A stretch of DNA of 25,540 nt from JBEKHI01 sp050012355. GTDB lineage: Bacteria; Actinomycetota; Actinomycetes; Streptosporangiales; Streptosporangiaceae. The translations under genes and the position numbers were made by a program. The stretch spans positions 1 through 25,540 of the forward strand of contig JBEKHI010000070.1 in assembly GCA_050012355.1 (NCBI GenBank), in the 5' to 3' direction. Below, one piece after another: positions 12,001 to 24,000 of the stretch (positions are counted from its first letter, which is position 1; every line of letters starts with the position of its first letter). A model generated the notes under the pieces. The model did no database searches. It saw only the letters and a list, made by a program, of their open reading frames with translations, and was not told the DNA's origin.

Positions 12001-15000
12001 CATTCGCGAGCCGGCATTGTGGAACACCCCGTTCTACAAGTACGTGCCGCTGATCGCGGCGCGTGCGCTCGGGACGGACGTCGTCCTGGTGCGGCAGCCG
12101 CCCGCTGGGGCGGTCATTACCGAGCGACTCGATCCCGCCGCCACTGGCCCCCGCCTGTACGTGTTTCATAACGGCCGCGATCACTACATGTCCATGGCCC
12201 CGGACCCCTCCGCCCCGGCCGCTGCTCCGACCCCGGCTGCTCCGGACCCGGCTGCCCCGGCCCATCCGTACCTGGCCCGGCTGGCCCAGGCCCATGGAGC
12301 CAGCGACAACGCCATCACCGAACTCGGTCGCTTGTCACCGGCCGGGACCGCCGCGCTGCTCGCCGGGCGCCGGGACCGTCTGGCTGCTCGAAGGCAGCAG
12401 TTGCGTGCCGAGCTATACCAGGCGTTGCGATCCCGGCTCCAAGCCCTCACCGAGCAGCGGCGGCGCAACTTCGAGACAATCGCCCGGCTGGAACAGGAAC
12501 TGGCCCGCGGCCGCCGGCGGCTGGATGCTTACCGCGAACTCGCCCGGCTGGCCGGGCAGATGGCCGCCCTGCGAGGCGAAAGCGAGCAGTTGCTCGCCCG
12601 GGAACCGGAACTGAACAACGCACGCCAGGAACTGCAAGCGCTGCGCGGCCAGCGAGATGAGCTAGCCGATCAGGCCGCCGCCCAGGCCGACGCCGCGCAG
12701 CGGCTGCGCGAACAGCACACCGAACTGCGGGACTGGCTCGATGAACTGGAAGAGATCAAGCGGTCCCCCGACCCTCTGCCGCAGCTCCGTCGCAAGCTCC
12801 AGGAGGTCAGTGACCGCCTGACCGTGCTGCGGGAAGACCACGCCGCTCGGAACGCCGAACTGACCGCCCTGCGCGAGCAACTCCACGGGCCCCTACCGGT
12901 GCCGGGCCAGCCGGTTGTTTCCGTCACGGGTGGTGGCGCGGGTGCGGTGTCTGAGGCGGACCTGGCGGAGGGTCAGCCGGCCCATGGGGTGCTGAGGGTT
13001 CTGGGCGGTGCTGAGCGGGGGGTGCTGGGTGGGCTGACGGTGGGGGTGCTGCTGGCAGGGGTTCCTGGGTGGCGGGAGCGGCTGGCGGCGGTGGGTGTGC
13101 TGGATGGGCTGGGGGAGGCGTCGGCGGAGCTGTTCGGTGCGGACGGGGTATTCGCGCGGCGGCTGGAGGAGCTATTCCCGGACGGTGATGTGCTGCGGCC
13201 GGTGGTGGCGGCCGCGCTGGGGCGGCATTTCGCGGGTGGCTGGGAGGCGCTGAAGGCGGGGGATGTGCGGCTCGTGCCGGGCGCCGGGGCGGCCGGGGAG
13301 TTTGACCCGGATCTGCTGGTGCGGCCGCGTGATGGCGATCGGGCGGGTGCCGGGCGGCGGCTTGGCTGGCTGGGCGACGGCGAGGAGTGGGATACGGGTC
13401 AGGTCGACCTGGTGACGGACGCGTTGCTGGACCGCCGGGCGTCTGAGGTGTTCCGGGAGCGGGTGCTGGGGTTGCCGCGGTGGCAGCAGTCGGTGGCGGC
13501 GGCCTGGCTGGGCCGGGCACGGGAGCGGCTGGCGGCCGCGCGGTCGGTGGCCGGGGACGCTGGGTCGCGGGAGCGGCTGGGGGCAGCGGTGCGGCGGCTG
13601 GATGAGCTGGCGTCGGGGTTGTACCCGGGGGTGCCGGCCGAGCTGACGGCCGGGACCGGGCCAGATGCCGGTGACGGGGGTGCGCTGGCGGTGTGGGCGG
13701 CCCTGGTGCGGGCGCATGACCTGCTGGCCGCCGACCCCGGCGCGGACCTGTCGGCCGGGCTGGGCGAGCGGCTGAGCGCGGCGGAGATCGGCGTGCTGAC
13801 CGGTGTTCTGCTGGGCGGCCCGGCGGCGGCCCAGCGGATGGCGTTGCGGGTGCTGGAGGCGGCACCGGGCCAACTGCTGGCCCGGCTGTTCGCTGGCGGC
13901 TCGGCGGGGGCTGGCGGGCTGGCGAGCCTGCTGGAGACCGCGATCACCGACAGCGAACTGCGTGAGCGGCGTGATGTGTTCGTCCGGGCACGGTGGCGCG
14001 ATGGCTGGGCGGGTCTGCGAGCCGGGGCACCGCCGGGATCAGCGGCCCAGACCGAGCGGTACCGGCGCGGTGATGTGGCCGGGGATCTCGTCCTGGGACG
14101 GCAGTCCGGGCTGGTCCATGACCTGCTGGCGGCGGGGGACTGGCATCAGCTGCGGGATCTGCTGGAGACAGCGGGTGCCAGCACGCTGCGCGAGTTGCTG
14201 CACGATCCGCGGCTGCGGCGGGAACTGCTGGCGACCGCCCGCGGCGGCCCGCCGCCGTCCACCGCGCGGCACATCGAGCTGCAGCGCTGGATCAGCCGGG
14301 GAGAGGATGACCTGTATGCCGGGCCCGCCGACGAGCAGGCGGCCCGGTCGGCGCGGCGTGAGCTGCTGGAAATGGACGGTTTCCCGCAGTGGCTGGAGGG
14401 ATTCTTTAAGGGGTTTGATGGCGGGCTGGCCGCGCTGGAGGCGGGCCGGGTGATGCCGGCGGCGCCGGACGGGGTCTTCTCCCCGGGCGTGCTGGCGATG
14501 GTCCGGCCGTTGCCGGCCGGGCTGGGTATCCGGGGCAGCCTGACCCCGGGTGAGATCGCCGACGTCCATGCGCACGGGGAGGTCTTCGAGGTCTATGAGC
14601 GTGGAGTTAGCCTGCGGCGGGTGCCGGAGGTCAGGGACGCCCGGCTGCCGGGAATTGAGCAGCGGATGGCGGATGGCTGGGCGCGGGCGCTGGAGGAGGC
14701 GCGGGAGGTGCTGTCGGAGGGCACGGTGGACCTGGGTCGGCTGCGCGGCCTGCTGGTGGGCCCGGGTCGGGTGGTGGTGCTGGTGGTGCTGGACAGGCTG
14801 CCCGCGGCGCAGCTGACGGCGATCTTCGCTTCGGACCCGCGGCTCGGTGCGGACCTGGCGGCGGCGTTCGGGGAGGGGGACCGGGTGCGGGAAGTGTTCA
14901 CTGATTTCGCGGTGCGCCGGTTCGGCAGCGTCGCTGAGCTGGTGGCAGGGCGGGTGCGGGCCGACGGGGTATCCGGGCCGACGGCCGGGCTGGAACGGGC

Positions 15001-18000
15001 GGACCCGGGACTGGCGGGCCTGGACCGGGGGGCTGAGCCGTCAGAGCGGCAGCTGTGGGTGATGGCCCGGGTCGCCGCCGCGGGCGCGCCCGGCGGTGAT
15101 CTGGCGGGTGAGCTGGGCCAGGCCCTGCCGCCGGTGCAACGGGAACACATGGAACGGCTGGTGCAGTGGATGCGGGGCCAGCTGGCGGACCGCGCGGGGC
15201 GGTACCTGGCCGGGCAGTTCCGCCAGGACCTGACCGACGACCAGCACGAGCTGCTGATCCGCGCGCTGCTGGCCGGGCAGCCGACACTGCCTGAGCTGGC
15301 CACAATCACCGAGCTGGTCCGGGAGGCACGCGCCGGGGTGCTGGGCCAGCTGCGTGATAACGGGTCCCTGGATCACCTCACCGCGCTGACCCGGGATGGC
15401 TCGCTGGGTACCACCGTACAGGTGGTGCTGGCCCTGCGGTTCCCGGGCGGGCTGGACGAGCCGCCGGCGCCCCGGCGCGGGGAAGATGCCCGGGGCCCGG
15501 CGGTCCTCGACCCGCAGGGCCGCATCGACGGGCTGGCCGGCCTGGGCTGGACCGGCGACCTGAACACGGACCAGCTGCTGAGCATCAAGGACCACGCCGA
15601 CGAACTGGGCGCCGCCCTGACAGATCTGGACGGGATCACCCGCGACCAGGCCACCGGATGGCTGCAGTGGGTGGTGGGCTTCGTCCGCGGACCGGACATG
15701 AGCGCGCTGATGGAGCAAGAAGGCCACCTGGACGCCGGGCGTCTGGTCAGCCTGATCAGCCAGCTGGCCGACGGGCCAGGTCGGCGCGCAGCGCTGGAGA
15801 TCCTCGACGACGTCGTCTACCCCCAGCTCGGCATCAGCCTGGGAGGGCAACTGCGTGCGGTGCTGGAGCGGGCGATCCCGGACGGTGATCCGCTGCGCCC
15901 GGACCTGGAGACCGTGGTCACCCGCCGGTTCGGCAACTGGGATGAGCTCGCTGCCGGGCACGTGCGCGAACTCGCCCCGCCGGACGTGCTGGAGCAACTG
16001 GCCCCGGAACTGGCCGGGCTGAGCCCGCTGGAGGAACCCGATATCAGCCACCTGCGCGCGGTAGCGGCCCGGGGACAGACGACCGCGGAGGTACTGGACG
16101 CCGCAGACTGGCACTCTAACGCGGCCCAGGCCGCCGGCGAACAGTGGCTGGAGCGGCACTTCCCCCTGGCCCGGGCGGTCAGGGCTGCGGACCGGCACCT
16201 GTCGGGAGATGAGCCGGGCCAGTGGGGGGATCTGATCAGGCCGCTGCTGGTCGGCCGGATCGCGGGCCGTCAGACGGTCATGAGGCTGCTGCGGGCCCTG
16301 GCCGCTAGCGGCCACGACGCCGAGGTCCTGGCCGCCGACCCTGACCTGCTAACCGACCTGTCGGCCCACCTGGCCGAGAGGTGGCAGACCGCTGACCTGT
16401 ACGCGATCGATGACGATCCGCTGCTCCCCGAGTACAGCGCCATCCTGGACACGCTCGCCCGGGTCGGCGAGCCGGCACCGCGGGCCCCACCGCCGGCGCA
16501 GACAGCACTCGCCCAGACGGAGGCGGCCCGCGACCAGCGCGGCATTGAGCCGGCGGGGCCGGCCGAGGACCGGATCGAGTCGGCGGGCCCGGGGCAAGAC
16601 CGGCAGCGACCGGAGCCGGGTCCTGACGGGGAGCATGCTGGCGGGGCTGCTGCCCGGGTGGCCGCGGCCGCGCCGTGGCTGCAGGAGCTGGACCTGCGGC
16701 AGCAGGCGGCTTTGCTGGAGCGCAGGGGCAGGCCGCTGCAGCCGGTGCCGGTGGAGGGCCGGGTGCCGGGTGAGGGGGGTATGCCTGATCCGCTGGGGGC
16801 GGCGGTGGTGGCGGCAGAGAGGGCGGGGCAGCCGTTCCGGGCCGGGGGGCGGGATCTGTCCGGGGAGGCGGACGGGGGTGTGCTGCGAGACCAGCTGTGG
16901 CAGACGGCTGGCCTGTCGGGTGAGCAGCTGGCGGCGCTGGGGGAGGAGCCGGGGGTGCGGGAGGCGGATCTGGCCAAGCTGGCGCTGGCGGCGGAGCTGG
17001 AGGGCCGCAAGATCGATGTGCTGCTGGAGGACGGAAGCATCAGGTCTCTCGGCCCGGCCGGGGTCACGCCTCATACGACCTTGCTGGTTATCCGCGTCCC
17101 GGATGGCGGCTGGCTGGCCACCGAGGAGACCCCGGTCCTCAGCGCCGGCGCCGGGCCTGCCGGGGGCACTGGCTTCGGTCAGGCGTTCGGGCCCGGCAGG
17201 ATCGACCCGGAACACGCTGTCCCCGAGCTGCCCGGCACCATCACCCAGCCCGGTGCTGACCGCGTGGCCCAGGCCGCCCCGTGGATGCAGGCGCTGGATG
17301 CGGGACAGCGGAGGGCGCTGCTGGGAAGGAAGGGGGTGCCGCTGATGCCGGTGCCGGTGGCAGAGCGGCTGTCGGCTGAGGGGGGTATTGGTGATCCGCT
17401 GGGTGCGGTGGTGGTGGCGGCGGGGCTGGTTCGGCAATGGTTCCGGGCTGCGGGGCGGGGGCCTGAGGAGGACGGTGCGGTGGCGGACGGGGAGGGGCTT
17501 CGGGAGTTGCTGTGGACTGCCCCCGGGTTGTCGGGTCCGGAGGGGGCAGCGGGCCGGGTGGTGCTGGCGGAGGAGCCGGGCGGGCTGGAGGCGGATCTGG
17601 CGGTGCTGGAGCTGGCCGCGGACCTGATGGGCCGCAAGATCCGGGTCGTGCTGAAGGACGGCAGGACCGAGGACTTCGGGCCGGCGGGGGTTACGTCGTA
17701 CCGGACGCTGACGGTTATCCGGCATCCGGGCGGTGGCTGGCTGGCTGCCCAAGAGGCTCCGGGCCTGCTCGGCGCGGGGGAGGGGAAGGAGGAGGAGGAG
17801 CCGGTTCCGGTGCCTGCTGTTTCGGGTCCCTGGTATGTGGATCATGACGTGCTGGGGATGGCGGTGCCGAATGGTGCCGGGAAGTGGAGGGAGGGGACGG
17901 CTGCCGAATATGCGACGGCTGTGACGGCGGCCTTGCGGATGGACGGCGCGCCGATCGCCGGGCAGCCGCTGGGGGATGGGATTGATGCGGCGTTGCGCGA

Positions 18001-21000
18001 GTTGCTGGACGAGCCGGGTAAGGATCACTGGAACAAGATGCTGTACGTGGGCGAGCTTCTGGTGGTTGACGGTCATGTGGTGTGGCTGCGCCCGGTGTTG
18101 CGTAATCTGCGTCATGTGCCGTCCGCCGGGCGGCCGGCGGTGAGCACGTATGAGGTGAATTTCGCTTCCACATCGGTCAGCGGGGAGGCGAAGACTGACA
18201 AGTCCCGCGGCGGGGTTGATGTGCTGCCGTTCGTCTCTTTCGGTCACGCTATCGGTCTTCCGAGCGTGGGCGGGCAATCGTGGGATGAGCAGTCCGCGCA
18301 GTGGAAGAGCCTTGTCATCGCCGGGCGGGTGGTGTTCATCGATCCTGCTAATGATTTCCTCGCTGATGTGGCGGTCCGGGTGTTCGTCGATGGCCGGGAA
18401 CTAGTGCACGACGTGGTCGTGCCACGTGATGTTTCTGTCGGGTTTCCCGAGGAGCTGTCGGGTGCCGGTGCGCCACGGCTGCCGGCGCGGACCACGGTGG
18501 AGGCGCGTCCTGCGGGGCAGGTCGACGCGGCCGGGGTGTCTCGTGCCCGGGTGGCGCTTACCGCTATTGACCTGATCCCGGTGGTGGCCGGGTTGCATAA
18601 GGAGCTGCTGGACGCCGGGTTGCCTGCTGCGGGGGTCAAGCAGATCTCCGGGCGGCTTCAGGAGGAGCTGCTGAACGAGAGGACCGCGCGGTTGCGCAGT
18701 GTGCTGTGGTTCGGCGGCGGTGATGCGTCTAATCCAATGGAGATCAGTGCCTGGCCGATGGTGCGGTCATTCGCCGGGAACGCTGTGGCGGGGCTTGAGT
18801 TCGATGCCGTGCAGTTCCTTGGCCTGGTGGACCTGAACATCCGGGAGGATCTGGGTCAGGGCCAGCTGGAGACGCGGGGCCATGAGGGGAAGGGTAAGGC
18901 GTCCTACAGTGTCGGCTACAACACGGGCGGCGGGTCCCGCACGACGTATGGCAGCGGTGTTGATTCCGGGAAGTCCCCGGCCCCGAAGAACTCGGCGCTT
19001 TTTCCAGTGGTCAGCGCGAAGCTCGCGCTGGAGCGAGCCGCTGGGCATTCGCTGTCGGATGAGGCGCTGGGCCATACCGTGCTCAACTTCAAGGAGAAGC
19101 ATGCGTGGTACCGGTCCCGGGTGAAGGTGACGGTTGCCGTTCCTTCGGCCAGTCATGGGGGGATCAACCCGGTGTCGCGGGTGGTGGAGTCGAACGTCGC
19201 GGTGCCGTTGCGGCAGGCCGCCGAGTTCGAGGCCCGGCTGCTCGGCCGGACCCGCACTCCCGGCCTGGTCCGGGGGGTCACGGACCTGGCGAGTCCGGTC
19301 GCGCCGGGGCCGCTGGTACCGGCGCTGGCCCCGGCCCGGACTCCAGCGCTGCCCGCGCCCGCGGTGCCCGCGTCGCAAGTCACCGGCAGGCCCGCGGCCG
19401 GGTCCAGGCCGGAGCAGATCCCGATGACGGCGCTCAGCCCGGCGCACCGGCTTGCTGCCCGCCGTGCTGCTATCAGGCCGCACCGGCGGGAACCGCTGGC
19501 GCTTGCCACCAGACGTGGCCAGGGCTTGGGAATGGGGATCGGCCTGCACGGCGCGGAGCTTGCCCTCAAGCAGCTCACCGCCGCTTTGCGGCGGATGGCC
19601 GGCATTTCCGGTGATGCGTCGCCGAAGGGCTGGGCTCAGGTGGAACGGGAGCTGATCGTCCATTTCGGCAAGTCGGCTCAGCAGTCGGACGTGTCAGAGG
19701 TGCAGGCCGGCATCGACCATGAGGTCACGGTAGACGGCAAGAAGTACCTGCTGGCGGCGCGCGTCTACCTGCTGGAGCGTCTGGAACCGGACGCCGCGGA
19801 TGACGACGCCGACGTGGACAGTTTCGGGATGAGCGTCAGCGCCCGGGCCACGCAGATCCGTGCGGTCGCGGGCCAGAAGAAAAGCGACTGGGAGTTCCGG
19901 TTCGGCTTCGGCGGCGGCGGGCGGTTCCGAGTCCTGGACTGGCTGCGGCTCTACCTCGGGTCTTATGAGGGCACGGGGAAGTACGGCCGGTCCGGGGAGG
20001 ACAAGATCACCAACACCGCGATGTCCTACCGGCGCTATAACGCCGAGACACTGGTCGACGCGCATTCGTACCAGATGGTCTATGAACTGGAGGTGCGGCC
20101 GGTCCCGGACCCTGATGCCCTGGCGCAGGCGTGGCTGCTGGGTGAGGACGGCGAGCTCATCGCGGATATCGTCGTGCCCCACCCGCACGTGCCGACGCAG
20201 CCGCCGAGCGCGCAGGAGCTGCGGGATGCGGGGAAGGCCGAGCGGCTGGGCGTCTACCGTGGTGACGAAACCCTGGGACAGCACTGGCCGGCCGGCGTCG
20301 CGGGAACCGATTTCCTCGATTTCGCCCGCGGCGGGGCCTCCGGCTTGTATCCCGCGTTCTTCGTGATCCCGGAGCTGCCTGAGCTCGCCGCCGAGTTGTA
20401 CGCCGACCTGAACGGGCTGTCCCGGGCCTGGGCCGCGGACCGGCTGAGCTGGCCCCGGCTCATCAGGCGGCTGGCGAGCCCGCGTAACCGCGCCGTCACC
20501 TTCGGGCGGCAGGTCGGCCCGCAAGGTTACGTCGCGTCGCTGCCTGATCATGAGGGCTGGCAGCAGGCGCTGCGGCTGCGGTTGCGTGCTTACCGGCCCC
20601 GGCGGCTGGATCCTGCCACTGAGGAGGTGGAGGTCGAGCAGTATGCCAGTGCGATCGCCCAGCTGAAACTGGACCGGGCGCACATGTGGGGTTTGGGTGC
20701 GGAGGGCGCGATCTTCGGTATGCAGGTCAGCCTAGGTGCGGAGGAAACGCATGAGGCGGCGCCGCGCCCGACCGGGGCCGGGGCGGCCTCCACGCCGGAA
20801 AAGACGACGGGCAAGGGACTCGGCGGTTCGATCGTCGTGCGGGGCCAGGGCGGCATCGAATGGGAGTGGAAGACAGGCCGGAGCGAGGAAGGGGGCAGTA
20901 TCCAGATCAGGCGTTCCACTTATAAGAAAGGCAAGGTTCATACTGCCCGCGCGGACCCGGTCTTCGAAGTGACCTTGATGCGGTGGAAGGACGAAGAGTT

Positions 21001-24000
21001 CGAGCAGCAGATCGGCTATCTGAAGATCCGGGACGCCCTGGACCTGCTTGTCCCCGACCGCCGGTGGGAGGATCTGCTGGCGGCCCCGGCCGCTGCGTTC
21101 ACCCCGGGCCCGCCCGCGGTCCCGGTCGGTCAGGTCAGGCCGGCCCCGCCGTCCGCGCCGCTGCGTTTCGTGCCTCCGGCGCTGCTGTCCTCCAGCGCGG
21201 TCACCGAGCGGATGCGGGCCGATGACGTCATGCCCGCCATCACCGCGAAACTGCGGGAGGAGAAGATCCTGCGAGGGAAGGGTAACGTTGTCTTCCCCGA
21301 CCTGCTGTGGCAGTCGCTGGATGCCGTCTTCGCCTCCGAGCCGCTGGAAACCGCGTACCCGCCCCTGTCGTCCGGGCCGGGCCTGTGGGCGTGGCTGCCC
21401 GTGCCCGGGGAGAACGGCGTCACCCGCTATCTGTTCGTCCGGGTCACGGGTGAGACGCTGGCCGCCACCTCGCACCGGGACCGGCCCGACGTCAAGCTGA
21501 CCCTGCGCGGGGAGAGCATATCCACCGAGGCGCCCAAGACATCCTCGTCCCGGACTACGTTCGGCGGTGTCGACGCCCGTGGCCAGATCGGCCGTGGTGC
21601 CGATTACGGAGGCGGCGAGTTGGGCTGGATGGGGGAGAGTAAGAAGGAGACGTCCCTTGAAGAGGCCGTCAAGACGATAGATATCTACCGGGCCAACACC
21701 CGGGACGGCTCGGACGAGTTCGAGCACCCCATGCTCTTCGGCCTCGAGATGGGTGTGACCAGCCAGATGCCGGAAGTTCTGTCCGCGCCGGCGCGTCTGC
21801 TGAAGAAGCTCCCGGCCGGCCTGGCTGATCTAGCCCGCGGTGGCGGTGCCATGGTCTCCTCCGCCTGGTATATCGGCCATACGGACTGGGACTGGCATGA
21901 GGACAACCTGCCGCCGGTGGCCGCCAGCGTGCGACTGCTGGTCGCGCATCACCTGACGCAGGAGGTACCGGAGGGCGGGCCGCCGCCGTGGCCGGTGGTG
22001 CTGCGGCCGGCCCCGGCGGGCACGCCCACCTGGAGCCCCGCACCTCGCCCCAGCGAAGTGGCGGGCGAGACGTCGCCGTCACTGGCGGCGCTGGCGGAGC
22101 ACCTGCACCCCTGGACCCTGAACCAGGTGGCGGCCGAGGTATGGCGCTGGGCCAAGCTCGCCGCGGTGCAGTTCCGCACGGCTCCCGACACCGCGGCACT
22201 AACCGCCGTGCAGACCCCTGGCCTGGACGTCACCACCTCCGACGGGCTGATGTATGAGCACTACACCGGGCCGGACAAGCTCCTCCCGAAGTTCGAGAAG
22301 CTGCTCAGCGCCCGCTACCGGGTGCCGGTCGCCGGCCAGCGCGTCATGGTCGGCTTGGAGCTTACCGGCGGGGAAAGGGAGGGCCCCGAAGAGGGCGTGA
22401 CGATCAAGACCAAGCGCTACACGCAGGTCGACGCCGAGCCCAAGACCGGGTCTGAGATCAGCCACTCAGGGAAGGTCATCTTCGGCCCCGAAGGCGGCGA
22501 GGAGATCAACGGCGTGCCGGTCTTCGGACGGCTGCCCTTCCTGGTGCGCGGATGGGAGGACAGCAGCAAGCCCGAGACCCAGGTCGGCCAGACCAACGAG
22601 CAGAACAAGGAATCCACGCGGACCGACCTTTACTACCGGTTCACCGCGACGGTCACCGCGACCGGTCCGTACGGCGTCATACGCATTCCGAACGTCGAGC
22701 TGCACGGGATGCTCGCGCACGATGAGCACGATAAGGTCATCGCGGCCCTGGAGAAGGACAACAAGCCGCGGCTCGCCGCGGTGTTCAGGGCGGCCGCCGC
22801 CAAAGCCGCCGAGCTCGCCGCCGCGGCCGCCGCCAAGAAGGCAGCGGACGAGCCGTCCCCGCTTGCCGTGGCGCGGCGGGTCACGGCCGACGGCCAGTCC
22901 TTCAACGTGTTCGACGTGCCAGGCGACGGCGATGGCCTGATCATCTCGCTCCTGGACGGCATGCAGCGGCAGCGCCTCCTGTTCACCGCGATTCTGGACC
23001 GCCTGCGGCAGCAGCGCCCCGGCTCCGCGGCGGCAGATCAGGCCATCGCCGGCCTGCGCGAGTACATCGCCCGGTGGTTCGAAAGCGACCAGGCGGCCCA
23101 GCCGATGCGGGAAATCATCGATGGCCCGCCGCAGGCCCGGGCCAGCCCCGCCGACGTCCTGCTCGGAGCCATCGCCGACAACCGCGAGGCGCTGCTTGAG
23201 GTCCTCGGACAAGATAGGCCCCCGGCCCTCAGCGCCGGCCAACTGGCGGCCGTCGACCGCCAGCTGGACAACGCGATGTTCCGGGCCGAACTGGACAGGC
23301 AGCTCACCGACGCCGGCGACCGCGAAGTGGTGAGGAGCCTTCCGCCTGGTGCGATAAGGGATCTGCTGCCCGGATTCCGTCCCGACCCCGCGCAGGCGCC
23401 CGCTGGCGAAAGAAGCGGGCTAATCGCCCAGCAGGAACTCCTCGCCATCCAAGACGAGATCCGCCGCCTGCTGTCGCTGCCCGATGGCCACGCCGGCGGC
23501 GACGCTGTGTGGAACCGGCTGCTGAACCGGTACCCCGCCCTGCAGGCCGGCCTGCGCGGGCTGGACCGCACCGCCGTCGCCCGGATGCTGCCGAGCCAGC
23601 TGGTCACGCGGTCGATCCGCGAGACAGCGCTGTGGAACACCCCGTTCTTCGACCACGTGCCGCTGATCGCAGCGCGTGCGCTCGGGCTGGACATCGTCAT
23701 TGTGGAGCAGCCGTCCGACGGGACGTCCAGCAGCCGCCAGCTCGACCCCGCCGCCACCGGTCCCCGCCTTTACCTCTTCGACAACGGCCACAACCACTAC
23801 ATGTCCATGGCTCCGGACCCGTCCGTCCGGGCCGCTGCCCCCGCCCCAGCTGTCCCCGTCCCGGCCGCCCCTGCTCACCCGTATCTGGCCCGGCTGGCCC
23901 GCGCCCACGGAACCAGCGATAACGCCGTCACCGCACTCGGCCACTTGTCACCGCGGGGAACCGCTGCGCTGCTGACCGGGCGCCGGGACCGGCTGGCGGC

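Larger units (their letters stand above)
12890..16510 (+). other. Helical region with four degenerate repeats
   Basis: About 1,200 residues, nearly all helical, dominated by Leu, Ala, Gly, Arg and Asp. Four recurring units share the core D/E-G-D-x-L-R, about 9 residues, R-R/H-F, W/V-x-x-L-x-A-G-x-V-R (listed separately). Between them, units such as L-L-x-G...V...L-L...L...DP-x-L-x-x-D-L-A-A also recur (14737-14860, 16250-16380). The picture is of an alpha-solenoid scaffold of diverged repeats of 250-340 residues. Codon use here is especially G-rich (many gcg, ctg, gtg codons) compared with the more C-rich OTU/coiled-coil segments on either side. Confidence 0.5.

Noticed and set aside
16349..18277. 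642-codon open frame on the minus strand
   Set aside because: It is antisense to the tandem OTU-like domains and solenoid end. Its translation is Arg/Pro/His/Gln-rich low-complexity sequence typical of the complement of GC-rich coding DNA, with no motif.
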